Below, in pieces: positions 1 through 10,300 of a stretch of 64,000 nt of DNA; position 1 is the first letter of the stretch; each line of letters opens with the position of its first letter. The notes below the pieces were generated by a model, which saw only the letters and a list, made by a program, of their open reading frames with translations, was not told the origin of the DNA and made no database searches. Location of the stretch: contig CAVYYX010000020.1 in the NCBI GenBank assembly GCA_963772825.1, positions 1 through 64,000 on the forward strand. Direction: 5' to 3'. The DNA comes from Desertimonas sp963772825. Lineage in GTDB: Bacteria > Actinomycetota > Acidimicrobiia > Acidimicrobiales > Ilumatobacteraceae. A program made the position numbers and the translations under genes.

Positions 1-175
1 GTGCCCGGCTCGAAACCCGAGACGTTGGCGTTCAGTTGATCGCCGGGCTCGCCGGACTGTGGAGACACGACGAGCTGCGGCGGGGTGGTGCCGCCGCCGT
101 CGCCGTCGCCGTCGCCGTCCAGATGATCGCGCTCGCGGACGCCGCAAGGGCGGCGAGGACGGGGCGACGAGACAT
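1..175 (-). CDS. Secreted Ig-like/TIG-type protein, N-terminal part, frame-broken and cut by the window edge
   Basis: The frame leaving the window at base 1 codes for an Asp/Gly-rich linker followed by TTPPQLVVSPQSGEPGD and ends SGFEPG, text typical of the first strand of Ig-like or TIG domains in exported proteins. That frame has no ATG, GTG or TTG upstream. The ATG at 175 opens a different frame with a good signal peptide (MSRRPVLAALAASASAII) that stops at 32-34. The two frames would join if one base were missing, or two were extra, around bases 95-125, inside or next to a GACGGC tandem repeat. I infer one exported protein whose frame is broken by an indel. Function unknown. Confidence 0.4.
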
Positions 176-259
176 GCGTCGACGGTGTCAGACTCGGTCC
201 CGGTGGTGAACCGGGGTACCCGGCGTCCTGAGGTAGGGGTTCCCGTATCGCGCCGTCTG

Positions 260-316
260 GCTTGGCCGATCTGGGCGGCCAAGCGCCGCAGATCCGGGCC
301 GGAGACCGCCCGGATC
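260..316. other. Two adjacent perfect hairpins between divergent genes
   Basis: Bases 260-284 form a 9-bp perfect stem (GCTTGGCCG/CGGCCAAGC) with a 7-base loop. Bases 291-316 form a second 9-bp stem (GATCCGGGC/GCCCGGATC) with an 8-base loop. They lie in the 227-base gap between the exported-protein gene (minus strand) and the DUF3499 gene (plus strand). Neither is followed by a T-run, so they are not classical terminators. They could be regulatory or part of a small RNA; no function is shown. Confidence 0.4.
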
Positions 317-402
317 GGAAAATGGACCGGAGGCCGCCCGGAACGGCAACGGCTCGGCGGGCGTGGGCATCACTAGCAGGTTGTTCGCGCGACGTCTAGC
401 AT

Positions 403-897
403 GTGGCGATGGGTAGGTTGTGCGAACGACCGGGCTGTTCGGAGCGCGGCGCCGTGGCCTACGGCTTCGATGCCGATCGGCTCCTCGTGTGGCTCGCCGC
501 CTTCGATCCCGATGTCGAGCGCAGCCGTGCCGGCGTGTTGTGCAAGCGCCACGCCGACTCGATGGTGGTCCCCGTCGGTTGGACACTCGACGACACGCGC
601 GATCCGAAGCCGCCGCTGTTCAAGGCGCCGCGGGCGCCACGGCGCAAGCGGCAGCCTCGCCGCCAGCCGAGCCCGACGAGTCCAGTCGTTCCAGGGCGGG
701 CGAACGAGCTCCCCTTGCAGGCGGGGCCGGGACACACCGTCGCCGAGCTGAGCGGTGCCGAGCCGGACGATCCCGACGCCACGGTTGCGCTGCCGTGGAT
801 GCCCGTGTTCGACGTCCGCGACGACCTCGACGGGCTGCTGCGCGCCGACTCGCCGCTGCTCGCCCGCGCCTTCCAGGGCTCGACGCGGCCGCGCTGA
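403..897 (+). CDS. DUF3499 family protein
   Basis: The 164-residue product begins with a Cys-rich segment (LCERPGCSERG, then VLCKRHAD) and a GW motif, the pattern of the actinobacterial DUF3499 family. The Cys/His residues could bind a metal. The rest is a basic, Pro-rich, probably disordered middle and an acidic tail. GTG 403 or ATG 409 can start the gene. An SRPBCC gene follows 10 bases after the stop, so the two are probably co-transcribed. The function of the family is unknown. Confidence 0.75.
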   Translation: MAMGRLCERPGCSERGAVAYGFDADRLLVWLAAFDPDVERSRAGVLCKRHADSMVVPVGWTLDDTRDPKPPLFKAPRAPRRKRQPRRQPSPTSPVVPGRANELPLQAGPGHTVAELSGAEPDDPDATVALPWMPVFDVRDDLDGLLRADSPLLARAFQGSTRPR

Positions 898-907
898 CCG
901 CAACTCG

Positions 908-1360
908 ATGAAGGCGACGATCACCGAGCCGTTCCCTGACGCGAGCCCGGCGACGCTGTTCGCGCACATCGCCACGCTCGATCGCTACCCGCCGTGGATG
1001 CGCCTCGTGCACCGCGTGACGCCGATGATCGCCGACGAGCGTGGACTCGCCTGGTGGGTCGAGCTACGAGCGCGGGTCGGTCCGCTCACCAGGTCGAAGC
1101 AGCTGCGCATGGTGCGCACGCAGTTCGTCGACAACGAGCTCGTGAAGTTCGAACGTGTCGAGGACGACGAGCGCGACCATGCTGAGTGGATCCTCGTCGG
1201 TGAGGTATCAGAAGCTGGCCGGGGTGCCCTGCTGACGATGCACCTGGAGTACACCGGTGAGCTGTGGAGCAGGAGCGTGCTCGGCAAGATTCTCGACGAC
1301 GAGGTGCGCCGCAGCACGGCGGCGCTGGCGCGGCTGCTCAACGAGGCGCCCACGCACTGA
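908..1360 (+). CDS. SRPBCC family protein
   Basis: The 150-residue protein opens with MKATITEPFPDASPATLFA and continues with alternating beta-strand-like segments and a C-terminal amphipathic helix (VLGKILDDEVRRSTAALARLL). This is the START/polyketide-cyclase-like SRPBCC fold, which makes a hydrophobic ligand pocket. The ATG at 908 follows the DUF3499 stop at 897. An upstream extension of the frame is inside the previous gene and was not used. Its last 23 bases overlap the 3' end of the convergent ABC ATPase gene. No ligand can be named. Confidence 0.7.
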   Translation: MKATITEPFPDASPATLFAHIATLDRYPPWMRLVHRVTPMIADERGLAWWVELRARVGPLTRSKQLRMVRTQFVDNELVKFERVEDDERDHAEWILVGEVSEAGRGALLTMHLEYTGELWSRSVLGKILDDEVRRSTAALARLLNEAPTH

Positions 1361-2231
1361 GTCGGCCGTCGCCACGTCGTTCGAGTCGCAGCTCGAGGCC
1401 GAACGTCTCACTGAGCCGGGCGGCGGTGAGCACCTCGCCCAACTCGCCGCGGGCGACAGTGGTTCCGTGGCGCATGAGCATCGCGTGGGTCAGCGACGTC
1501 GGCACATCCTCGACATGATGGGTGACGACGACGAGCGGGGGAGCGCCGGCATCGGTGGCGAAGTGGTCGAGGGCCTCGACGAGTTGCTCACGTCCGGCGA
1601 GGTCGAGCCCAGCGGACGGTTCGTCCAGCAGCACGATGGCCGGATCGTTCATCAGCGACCTGGCGAGCAGGACGCGACTGCGCTCGCCCGACGACAGTGT
1701 GATCAAGGCATGCCCCGCCAGGTGGCCGACCCCCATCCGTTCGAGGCACTCCGCCGCCCGCTCGTCGTCGCCTGCCGAGTAGCGGTGCCACCACGGCTCG
1801 AGGGCGCCGAACCGAGCGGTGCGCACTGCGTCGAACGCCGAGAGTGTTGGCCGCAGCTGGTCGCTGAGCGCCGCGGAGACAAACCCGATGCGCCGTCGCA
1901 GGAGGCGCACGTCCGTCGCCCCGAGGCGTTCGCCGAGCACTTCGACGACGCCGGATGTTGGATGCTCGTAGAGCGCGGCGATCCGCAGCAGCGACGTCTT
2001 CCCGCAACCGTTGGGACCGAGCAGCAACCAGCGTTCCCCGTGGCGGACGCACAGATCGACGCCGTCGAGGATCGTCGTGGCGCCGCGCACGAAGTGGATG
2101 TCGCGGAGCTGCAGCGGGCTGGTCCCCGCCGCCGCTGCGGGGGCTGCGTACGGCTGATTCACGGCGCCAGCTTGGCGGCCGAGATCAAACTGTGTCCGGT
2201 TCGTCATGATCGTCATCCAACTGAAACACAT
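1338..2231 (-). CDS. ABC transporter ATP-binding protein (YlmA/ModF-like single ATPase)
   Basis: A single ABC ATPase domain starts near residue 40. Walker A is GPNGCGKTS, the signature is LSSGERSR, Walker B is IVLLDEPS, and the switch His lies in VVVTHH. The N-terminal 40 residues are Ala-rich and may not be translated, since ATGs at 2231, 2216 and 2207 can all serve as start. There is no permease gene beside it, as for the YlmA-type ATPases often annotated as metal or molybdate related. The 3' end overlaps the SRPBCC gene by 23 bases. The substrate is not predictable. Confidence 0.8.
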   Translation of the reverse strand: MCFSWMTIMTNRTQFDLGRQAGAVNQPYAAPAAAAGTSPLQLRDIHFVRGATTILDGVDLCVRHGERWLLLGPNGCGKTSLLRIAALYEHPTSGVVEVLGERLGATDVRLLRRRIGFVSAALSDQLRPTLSAFDAVRTARFGALEPWWHRYSAGDDERAAECLERMGVGHLAGHALITLSSGERSRVLLARSLMNDPAIVLLDEPSAGLDLAGREQLVEALDHFATDAGAPPLVVVTHHVEDVPTSLTHAMLMRHGTTVARGELGEVLTAARLSETFGLELRLERRGDGRLSAWAPR

Positions 2232-2248
2232 CGGCTACACTTCGCCCC

Positions 2249-3563
2249 GTGACCTGGCGCCGCACACGATTCGTGCTCGCGGTGTTCGGCTTGACGTTGG
2301 GCGCCCCATCGCTTGGTCTTGGTGTCGGGACGGGGGCGACCGCCCAGAGTGACGACGACGCCGCGGCGCGTGCCGCCGCGGAGATTCAGGATGCCCGCGA
2401 TCAGGCCAACGCCGCTGCCGCGGCATGGACTCAGGCGGGCATCGAGCTCGACGAGCTCGACGAGCAGGTGGGTGAGCTGCAGGCCGAGTACGACGCCCTG
2501 CAGGCCGATGTCGAGGAGCTGCGCAGCGCCACCGAGCAGGTCGCCATCAACCGGTACCTGGCGGCAGGAACAACCGGGATGACGATCTTCGAAGGACCGC
2601 AGGCATCGACCGAGCAGATCGTGGCGAACGAGCTCGTCGCCACCGCCACGAACAGCTCGACCTCGGCGATGGACGAGTACGCCGTTGCGTCGACCGACCT
2701 GGAGGGTTTGCGAGAGGAGCTGGAGGACAAAGAGGACGAGCTGGAGGACAAGCGCGACGCCTACGCCGCCGCCCAGGAGGCGGCCGAAGCCGAAGTCGAG
2801 CGACTCCAGGAGGTCGAGGCACAGCGTCTCGAAGACGAGCGCGTGCGGCGGATTCTCGAGGCCCAGCGGGCCGAGGAGTTGCGTCAGCAACAAGCCGCGG
2901 CCGACGCCCGCGCGGCCGAGGCCGCAGCCCAGGCTCAGGCCTCGACCGGTCAGTCATCGGGTCAAGCGCCCTGGCACTCCCGCTCCGCAGCCGACACAGA
3001 ACGAGCCACAGCTGCCGGCCGCCCCGGCGCCGTCAGGTGGCGACAATGGCGCGGCGCCGCCGCCCGCCACGCAGCCGAGCACCGACGATGGCAAGGACGA
3101 CGAACCGTCGCCGACGTCGCCACCGCAGACCGCCGCCCCGAAGCCGACAGCTCCGCCACAGACCGAGCCGCCTCGCAGCGGCATCGCTTGCCCCGTGCGC
3201 GGCGCGGCCTACTCGGACACCTGGGGCGCATCGCGCTCAGGTGGGCGCAGCCATCAAGGCGTCGACATGCTCGCTGGCTCCGGCACACCGATCGTCGCCG
3301 TCGTGTCGGGCTCCGTGCAGTTCAAGCAGACGAGCCTCGGGGGCAACTCGGCCTGGATCTCCGGCAACGACGGCAACCGCTACTTCTTCGCCCACCTCAG
3401 CTCGTTCGCCGGTTCCAGCCGTTCCGTGTCCCAGGGCGAGGTGATCGGATACGTCGGCGACACCGGCAACGCCCGGGGCACACCGCACCTGCACTTCGAA
3501 GTGCATCCCGGCGGAGGGGCGGCGACGAACCCGTACCCCTACGTCCGCTCCGCCGGCTGCTGA
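2249..3563 (+). pseudogene. M23-family (LytM) cell-wall peptidase with N-terminal coiled coil, single-base frameshift
   Basis: GTG 2249 begins a signal peptide and a long coiled coil (about residues 35-230) of the EnvC/NlpD type. The frame then leaves the expected track. The C-terminal part, in the next frame, carries a Pro-rich linker and a complete LytM/M23 domain: SRSGGRSHQGVDM with the first zinc ligands near 3240-3270, and GTPHLHFEVH near 3478. Removing one base from the CCC/T at 2969-2972 joins GQAP to GTPAPQP and gives one protein of 437 residues. Such proteins cleave, or activate the cleavage of, peptidoglycan cross-links during division. I think an extra sequenced base is likelier than a true pseudogene. 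Confidence 0.85.
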
Positions 3564-3580
3564 CCGACCGCACCGGAGTG

Positions 3581-4654
<1,074 letters not shown>

Positions 4655-4661
4655 CGGGGCA

Positions 4662-6500
4662 TCATCCGATGTCGGCGGCGAGGTGTTCGTAGTCGGCGAT
4701 GCGAGCCCGGAGCACGTCGAGGCTCGCCGACCAGAACGCCTCGTCGGTGACGTCGAGCCCGAACGCCGTCCCGAGCTGCTCGGCCGACTCCATCCCGGCC
4801 CGGGACAGCAGCGTCTCGTAACCGGAGCGGAACCGCTCGGGATCCTCGCGATAGCGGGCGAACAGTCCGAGGCCGAAGAGCAGCCCGTAGGTGTACGGCC
4901 AGTTGTAGAAGTGCGAGCTGTAGTAGTGCGGCTTGAGGACCCACATGTACGGGTGGGCCGTCGATTGGTCGAGACCGTCGGCGTACGCCGTGGCCTGAGC
5001 GTCGAGCATCAAGTCGTTGAGCTCCGTGACTCCGAGGGTTCGGTCACCCCGCCGGGCGAACACCTCGCGCTCGAACAGGTAGCGGCTATGGATGTCGACG
5101 ACGACCTGGTTGGCTCCGGCGAGGTCGACGTCGAGGATCGCCAGGCGCTCGGCGCCCTCGTACCGTCGCAGCGCGCTCTCCACGACCAACGTCTCGCAGA
5201 AGATGCTCGCTGTTTCGGCAAGGGCCATCGGCAGCCGCCGCTGGAGGTAGGTGCGCTCGGCGAGCGTCGTGTTGTGGTAGGCGTGGCCTAGCTCGTGGGC
5301 CAGCGTCTGGGCAGCGTCGGCGCTGCCCGACCAGTTCAGCAGGATCAGCGAGCGGGGGCCGATGAACGGCATGCAGAACGCCCCACCCGACTTGCCGTCG
5401 CGCGGTGCGGCGTCGATCCACTGCTCGTCGACAGCACGGCTGACCAGGCCGCCGAGGTGGGGGCTGAACTCGGCGAAGGCGTCGCGGACCGTCGCCACGC
5501 CTTCCTCCCAGCTCACGCTCGTTGCGGCGACGGGACACGGGGCGACGAGGTCGGACCACTTCAAACCCTCGTTGGTGGCGCCACCGTGGAGCGCTGCCTT
5601 GGCCCGCATCCAGCGACGGAAGTCGCCGAGCGAGTCGGCGACCGCCGCCTGCATGGCGTCGAACGTCGGTCGGCTGACGGCGTTGGCGAACAACGAGGCG
5701 TCGAGCGGATCGTCCCAGTGGCGTCGCCGGTTGACGATCGTCGCTTCGCCCTTGATCGCGTTGATCGCCGCCGCGCAGGGCACGGCGACCTGCGGCCAGG
5801 CGGTCATCTCTGCGTCGTAGCCGGCCTGGCGGACCGCCGGATCTCCGTCGTTGGCGAGCCCGCGCACCGCCGGCATCGGCAGTCGTACGGTGCCCGAGGG
5901 CAGTTCGACGTCGACGCTCAGCTGCGACGTGACGTCACGGTGCAGGTTGTTCCACGACGTCGATCCAACCGTGGACAGCTCGGCGTAGAGACCTTCTTCG
6001 GCTTCGCTCATCTGGTGCGCTGACTGGGCGGCGAGGCGGAGCAACGGACCGGCGTGCTCAGCCGCGACAGCGCTGTGGCTCGCCAGGGCGTCAGCACTGT
6101 CGTTGAGCGCGCCCATCCAATCGGCGAGGCGGGCGAGGAGCGGTTTGACGCGGGCCTCGACGGTGAGCACTTCGGCGAACAGCGATTGCGCCCGCTCGAT
6201 GCGGCTATCCGTGCTGACGGTGGCGTAGACGTAGCTGCGGAGCAAGGTGACGAGGGCGCCGAGGTCGTTGAGCACGGCGATCGCCTCGTCTGCGGAGCGC
6301 CCGTCGGCTTCCGTGGCTGGGCGTGGCTGGATGGCGCGGATCTCGTGGCGGTCGAAGACCGCGGTGGTCCGTTCGACGTCGGCGCGAGCCTGCTCCAATG
6401 CGGCACGGAACTCGCGCGACTCGAGCGACCCGTACAGGTCGACGACGCTCCAGCGGGGCAGCTCGTCGAGATCGGCGGCGGCTTCCACAGCGTCGAGCAC
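4662..6500 (-). CDS. M3-family oligoendopeptidase (PepF-like)
   Basis: A cytosolic zinc metallopeptidase of 612 residues that trims oligopeptides. The zinc site is LAHELGHAYH (HExxH) near residue 405, with a downstream Glu in ALAETASIFCE as third ligand. The length and the helical N-terminal half fit the PepF branch of family M3. No signal peptide is visible. The ATG at 6500 directly abuts the mshD stop, and rlmN follows 7 bases on, giving an apparent mshD-pepF-rlmN operon. It would process peptides brought in by transporters such as the two in this window. Confidence 0.9.
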   Translation of the reverse strand: MLDAVEAAADLDELPRWSVVDLYGSLESREFRAALEQARADVERTTAVFDRHEIRAIQPRPATEADGRSADEAIAVLNDLGALVTLLRSYVYATVSTDSRIERAQSLFAEVLTVEARVKPLLARLADWMGALNDSADALASHSAVAAEHAGPLLRLAAQSAHQMSEAEEGLYAELSTVGSTSWNNLHRDVTSQLSVDVELPSGTVRLPMPAVRGLANDGDPAVRQAGYDAEMTAWPQVAVPCAAAINAIKGEATIVNRRRHWDDPLDASLFANAVSRPTFDAMQAAVADSLGDFRRWMRAKAALHGGATNEGLKWSDLVAPCPVAATSVSWEEGVATVRDAFAEFSPHLGGLVSRAVDEQWIDAAPRDGKSGGAFCMPFIGPRSLILLNWSGSADAAQTLAHELGHAYHNTTLAERTYLQRRLPMALAETASIFCETLVVESALRRYEGAERLAILDVDLAGANQVVVDIHSRYLFEREVFARRGDRTLGVTELNDLMLDAQATAYADGLDQSTAHPYMWVLKPHYYSSHFYNWPYTYGLLFGLGLFARYREDPERFRSGYETLLSRAGMESAEQLGTAFGLDVTDEAFWSASLDVLRARIADYEHLAADIG

Positions 6501-7424
6501 CTACTCGACGTTAGCCAGCACTTCTCCGACGTAGGCCCGGTCGATGCGATCGACGACAAAACCGAGGCGGTCGTACATCGCCCTCGCCGCCGTGTTTTCG
6601 GCGGCCACGTAGAGCAGCGCCTCGGTCATCCCTGCGGCGGCGAGATGGTCGAGTCCGGCGAGCGTCAGCTGCGTTCCAAGGCCGAGCCCCTGGAAGTCCG
6701 GATCGACACCGATCACGTAGATCTCACCATGGTCGGGATCGTGACGCTTGGTCCAACAGAACGCCGCGAGGCGGCCGTCGCGCTCGTGGAGCCGCAGGTC
6801 ATCGGCATCGAACCACGGTTGGCGCATCCGCTGGCGCAGCGTCTCGATGGTCCATCCCGACTGTTCGTGATGGCCGGCGAAGGCCCGATTGTTGACCGCC
6901 AGCCAGGCGTCCTCGTCGCCCGGTCGGAAGCCGCGGGTCGCCACCTCGGGCCGCCGCTCCGTCGGCAGTGGGCGGCGCATCAACAGGAGCTCGCGGTCGA
7001 CTCGTAATCCGTGCTCGGCGGCGATCGCCTCGTCGGTGGCGGTCGGCGCGTACACCCACCAATCGACGCGTCCGCCACCCTCGCCTGCGACGGCGGCAAG
7101 GAGGCGCTCGACGAGCAGCCGCATGGCGCTGCCGTCACGGTGATGCGGATCGGTCACCGTCTGCATCGTCCAGTCTCCGTCGCGTTGCGAGGCGATCGCC
7201 ATCCCGGTGATTGCGGTGCGGCCTTCGTCGACGATCTGGATGACGACTGCGGGAGCGGCCCGGCCGCCGACCAGATCGTCGAGGTCGGCGGCGAGTTGAT
7301 CCGACAGACCACGGAATCCGTCGGCCCGTGCCGCGTCAGCGACCAGGCGTTGTACGTTGAGCGCGCTTGCCGCGTCGAGCAGCCGGGTGGTCGACGGCGA
7401 TTCGCCGACTGGCTGCGAGCCCAT
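6501..7424 (-). CDS. mshD: Mycothiol synthase MshD (double GNAT)
   Basis: MshD acetylates Cys-GlcN-Ins to give mycothiol, the actinobacterial low-molecular-weight thiol. The 307-residue product has two GNAT repeats. The C-terminal one is clear: GEIYVIGVDPDFQGLGLGTQL is the acetyl-CoA loop, followed by LYVAAENTAARAMYDRLGF. The first repeat is degenerate, as in known MshD. The frame is open further upstream but the ATG at 7424 gives the family length. It is divergent from nth with only 34 bases between starts, so both promoters are packed there. Confidence 0.88.
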   Translation of the reverse strand: MGSQPVGESPSTTRLLDAASALNVQRLVADAARADGFRGLSDQLAADLDDLVGGRAAPAVVIQIVDEGRTAITGMAIASQRDGDWTMQTVTDPHHRDGSAMRLLVERLLAAVAGEGGGRVDWWVYAPTATDEAIAAEHGLRVDRELLLMRRPLPTERRPEVATRGFRPGDEDAWLAVNNRAFAGHHEQSGWTIETLRQRMRQPWFDADDLRLHERDGRLAAFCWTKRHDPDHGEIYVIGVDPDFQGLGLGTQLTLAGLDHLAAAGMTEALLYVAAENTAARAMYDRLGFVVDRIDRAYVGEVLANVE

Positions 7425-7458
7425 GCGTTGCGACCGTAGCGAACGAGCGAGTGATTGG

Positions 7459-8142
7459 ATGGCGAAACCGAGAACGCCCAAGGGACGCACCCGCGAGGTT
7501 GCCCGACGGTTGACCGCCGAGTACCCGGACGCGGTCTGCGAGCTCGACCACCGCAGCCCGTGGGAGCTCCTCGTGGCGACGATCCTGTCCGCCCAGACGA
7601 CCGACGCCGGCGTCAACCTGGTCACTCCGCAGCTGTTCCGTCGATTTCCGACGCCGGCCGACCTCGCCGCCGCCGACCCGCGGGAAGTCGCCGAGATGAT
7701 CCGTCCTACTGGGTTCTACCAGAACAAGACCCGCAGCCTGTTGGGGATGGCGGCGGCCGTCGAGGAGCGCTTCGGCGGCCAGGTACCCTCGCGGCTGGAC
7801 GACCTCGTGACGCTGCCCGGGGTCGGCCGCAAGACTGCCAATGTCGTGCGCAGCGTGGCGTTCGACCTCCCCGGATTACCCGTCGACACCCACGTCGGAC
7901 GGCTGTCGCGGCGCCTCGCGTTGACCACCCACGAGGACCCGGTGAAGGTAGAACTCGAGCTCAACGGGTACCTGCCGGCCGCCGAACGGGGCAGATTCAG
8001 CCTGTGCATGATCCTCCATGGCCGCCGGGTCTGCCTCGCCAGATCGCCGCGGTGCGCGGACTGCGTCCTCGAAGACATCTGTCCGTCGAGTCGCTTGCCG
8101 ACCCGCCGCCGTCGTGTGACGACCGTCACAAGCGAGGGATGA
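7459..8142 (+). CDS. nth: Endonuclease III (DNA glycosylase/AP lyase)
   Basis: Nth removes oxidised pyrimidines and cleaves the abasic site. The 227-residue protein has the helix-hairpin-helix LPGVGRKTANVV with the catalytic Lys, and the catalytic Asp in VDTHVGRLSRRL. The C-terminal 4Fe-4S motif C-x6-C-x2-C-x5-C spans CLARSPRCADCVLEDIC. The frame is open upstream, but ATG 7459 gives the normal N-terminus and does not overlap mshD. A strong hairpin lies about 100 bases downstream. Confidence 0.95.
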   Translation: MAKPRTPKGRTREVARRLTAEYPDAVCELDHRSPWELLVATILSAQTTDAGVNLVTPQLFRRFPTPADLAAADPREVAEMIRPTGFYQNKTRSLLGMAAAVEERFGGQVPSRLDDLVTLPGVGRKTANVVRSVAFDLPGLPVDTHVGRLSRRLALTTHEDPVKVELELNGYLPAAERGRFSLCMILHGRRVCLARSPRCADCVLEDICPSSRLPTRRRRVTTVTSEG

Positions 8143-8244
8143 GATGTTCCGAGCCCGATGTCGGCGTGTTACCATCGAACAGATCAACCAGGATCCCGCC
8201 ACCTGGGTTGCCGCGACGCCGGGATCCGCCGCCTGGCGTCGCAC

Positions 8245-8275
8245 GAACGACGGCCTCTTCGTGAGGCCGTCGTTC
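8245..8275. terminator. Hairpin between convergent genes, probable bidirectional terminator
   Basis: GAACGACGGCCTC (8245-8257) and its exact complement (8263-8275) form a 13-bp perfect stem with a 5-base loop. It sits between nth (plus) and the small coiled-coil gene (minus). There is no T-run on either side, so termination is inferred from position and stem strength. Confidence 0.55.
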
Positions 8276-8338
8276 ACGTTGTAAGCCCAGTTCGCGCACA
8301 CGATTCACACGAAGATCGCGCCGAATCCGCGCACAGTC

Positions 8339-8554
8339 TCAGCGCGAGGCCGCCTTCAGCGCCCTGCGGACCGCTCGCTCGGCGACACCCAACGAACGCT
8401 CGGCTTCCTCGATCGCCGTCCGCAAGTCGTCTCGGTCCACGGCGACGCGGCCGGCCAGCTCCTTGACACGCCCCTGGTAGTCGGTGATCGCTTCGGCGGC
8501 GGCGCCCAGTTCGGCGGCGATTGACGCGGTCACACGATAAACCTCATCCTCCAA
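8339..8554 (-). CDS. Small coiled-coil protein
   Basis: A 71-residue, all-helical, charged protein (KELAGRVAVDRDDLRTAIEE in the middle) ending in a basic tail. The start is TTG 8554; a GTG at 8533 is an alternative. It is divergent from hisC, 31 bases away, and convergent with nth. I do not recognise a family. The codon bias fits a real gene, but evidence is limited to openness of the frame and helical periodicity. Confidence 0.45.
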   Translation of the reverse strand: MEDEVYRVTASIAAELGAAAEAITDYQGRVKELAGRVAVDRDDLRTAIEEAERSLGVAERAVRRALKAASR

Positions 8555-8585
8555 CGTTCGCGCTCCACCGTTATCGTCGCCAAGC

Positions 8586-9710
8586 GTGAGCAGCCTGAGC
8601 GCAGACCCGGTGCCCGTGCGTGGCGACCTCCGGGAGCTGCCCGGCTACCACTCACCACAGGTCGGGGCCGAGGTCCGCCTGAACACCAACGAGTCGCCGT
8701 TCGCCCCACCGGCGCCGTGGCTCGCTGAGTACCTCGACGCCGTCGGCGCGCTCGCGTGGAATCGCTATCCGGATCGCCAGGCCACAGCGCTGCGGGCGGC
8801 GATCGGTGACTTCCACCGTGCGCCTGCCGAGCGGGTCTTCGCCGCCAACGGCTCCAACGAAGTCATCCAGTCTCTGCTCCTGGCGTATGCCGGTCCCGGG
8901 CAAACGGTGGTCGTGTTCGAGCCGACCTACCAACTGCACGGCCACATCGCCCGGATCACCGGGGCCACCGTCGTGGCCGGCGAGCGTCGTGACGATTTCA
9001 CGCTCGATCCGGCGCACGCTGCCGACGTGATCGCCGGCGCCGAGCCGGCGGTGACGTTCTTGTGCTCGCCGAACAACCCGACTGGAGTCATCGAACCGCC
9101 CGAAATCGTCGACCTCGTCGTCGCGGCGGCACCCGGGCTCGTCGTCGTCGACGAGGCCTACGCCGAGTTCTCGTCGTGGTCGGCGCTCGATCGGGTCAGC
9201 GACGAAGGACGACTCGTCGTGGTGCGCACCTTCTCCAAGACGTGGAGCATGGCGGCGGCCCGGCTCGGCTACGCCGTGGCGCCGACCTGGGTCGTCGCCC
9301 AGCTCGACAAGGTCGTGTTGCCCTACCACCTCGATGCCGCCAAACAGCTCGCTGGGACGCTCGCCGTCCGCCACGTTGCCGACATGGAACGTCGGGTCAG
9401 CGCGCTCGTCGAGGAGCGGGGTCGCCTCGCCGCGGGCCTGGCCGACCTGGGCGACCGGGGCGTCGAGGCGTTCCCGTCCGGTGCCAACTTCATCCTCGTG
9501 CGCTTCCACCGGCACGATGCCCGCGACGTCTGGCAACGCCTCCTCGACGCCGGCGTCCTCGTCCGCGATTGCAGTGGCTGGCCGCGGCTCGACGGTTGCC
9601 TGCGCGTGACCGTGGGCCTGCCCGCCGAGAACGACCGCTTTCTGGCCGCCCTCGAGGAGGCCGTCGCGACTCCGGGCCGGCGGGTTGCGTCGCTCAAGGA
9701 GCTGGCGTGA
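8586..9710 (+). CDS. hisC: Histidinol-phosphate aminotransferase
   Basis: HisC makes histidinol phosphate from imidazole-acetol phosphate using glutamate and PLP. The 374 residues have the class I/II aminotransferase pattern: LNTNESPFAPP at the N-terminus, CSPNNPTGV, VVDEAYAEFS with the cofactor Asp/Tyr, and the PLP Lys in RTFSKTWSMAAARLGY near residue 223. GTG 8586 is the start. This is the first gene of the his operon; its TGA overlaps the hisB GTG. Confidence 0.93.
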   Translation: MSSLSADPVPVRGDLRELPGYHSPQVGAEVRLNTNESPFAPPAPWLAEYLDAVGALAWNRYPDRQATALRAAIGDFHRAPAERVFAANGSNEVIQSLLLAYAGPGQTVVVFEPTYQLHGHIARITGATVVAGERRDDFTLDPAHAADVIAGAEPAVTFLCSPNNPTGVIEPPEIVDLVVAAAPGLVVVDEAYAEFSSWSALDRVSDEGRLVVVRTFSKTWSMAAARLGYAVAPTWVVAQLDKVVLPYHLDAAKQLAGTLAVRHVADMERRVSALVEERGRLAAGLADLGDRGVEAFPSGANFILVRFHRHDARDVWQRLLDAGVLVRDCSGWPRLDGCLRVTVGLPAENDRFLAALEEAVATPGRRVASLKELA

Positions 9711-10300
9711 GATCGGCGTCTCGTCAGCGGTCAACCAAGGAGACGACCGTCGCCGTCACCGTCGAGCTCGACGGCACCGGTCGCACCGACGTCAGAACGG
9801 GGATCCCGTTCTACGACCACATGCTCGACCAGCTCGGCCGGCACAGCGGTTTCGACCTCACGGTGCACGCCGAGGGCGACCTGCACATCGACACGCATCA
9901 CACCGTCGAGGACGTCGCGATCACGCTCGGCGAGACGTTCGCCGAGGCGCTCGGCGACAAGGCGGGAATTCGCCGCTTCGCCAGCGGTCTGTACCCGCTC
10001 GACGAGGCGCTCGTCGAGGTTGCCCTCGACCTGTCCGGCCGGCCGTTCGTCGCCTGGGACGTGCCGATGCCCGAGAGCCTGCCGCTGGGCGACCCACCGT
10101 TCGATCCGCAACTCGCCGAGCATGCCGTGTCGTCGTTCGCCACCAACGCGGCGATCACCTTGCACCTCGCGTTGCGAGCGGGGCGCAACACGCATCACAT
10201 CATCGAAGCGACGTTCAAGGGCCTCGCCCGCTGTCTTCGTGACGCCGTGCGCATCGACGCCGCCGCCGAAGGTGTGCCGTCGACGAAAGGCACGCTATGA
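9707..10300 (+). CDS. hisB: Imidazoleglycerol-phosphate dehydratase
   Basis: HisB dehydrates imidazole-glycerol phosphate to imidazole-acetol phosphate with two Mn ions. The metal-binding repeats DTHHTVEDVAITLG and NTHHIIEATFKGLARCL are present, and GIPFYDHMLDQLGRHSGFDL marks the N-terminal part. GTG 9707 overlaps the hisC stop by four bases (GTGA) and gives 197 residues, the normal monofunctional length. The frame is open much further upstream inside hisC, which could mislead start calling. The hisH ATG overlaps its stop. Confidence 0.93.
   Translation: MRSASRQRSTKETTVAVTVELDGTGRTDVRTGIPFYDHMLDQLGRHSGFDLTVHAEGDLHIDTHHTVEDVAITLGETFAEALGDKAGIRRFASGLYPLDEALVEVALDLSGRPFVAWDVPMPESLPLGDPPFDPQLAEHAVSSFATNAAITLHLALRAGRNTHHIIEATFKGLARCLRDAVRIDAAAEGVPSTKGTL

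Noticed and set aside
59..1012. Long overlapping frames on both strands at the left end
   Set aside because: They are Arg-rich shadow frames of the DUF3499 and SRPBCC genes without family features.
8144..8284. A 46-codon frame beginning one base after the nth stop
   Set aside because: It contains the strong hairpin at 8245-8275 and has no recognisable family. The hairpin is better explained as a terminator between convergent genes.
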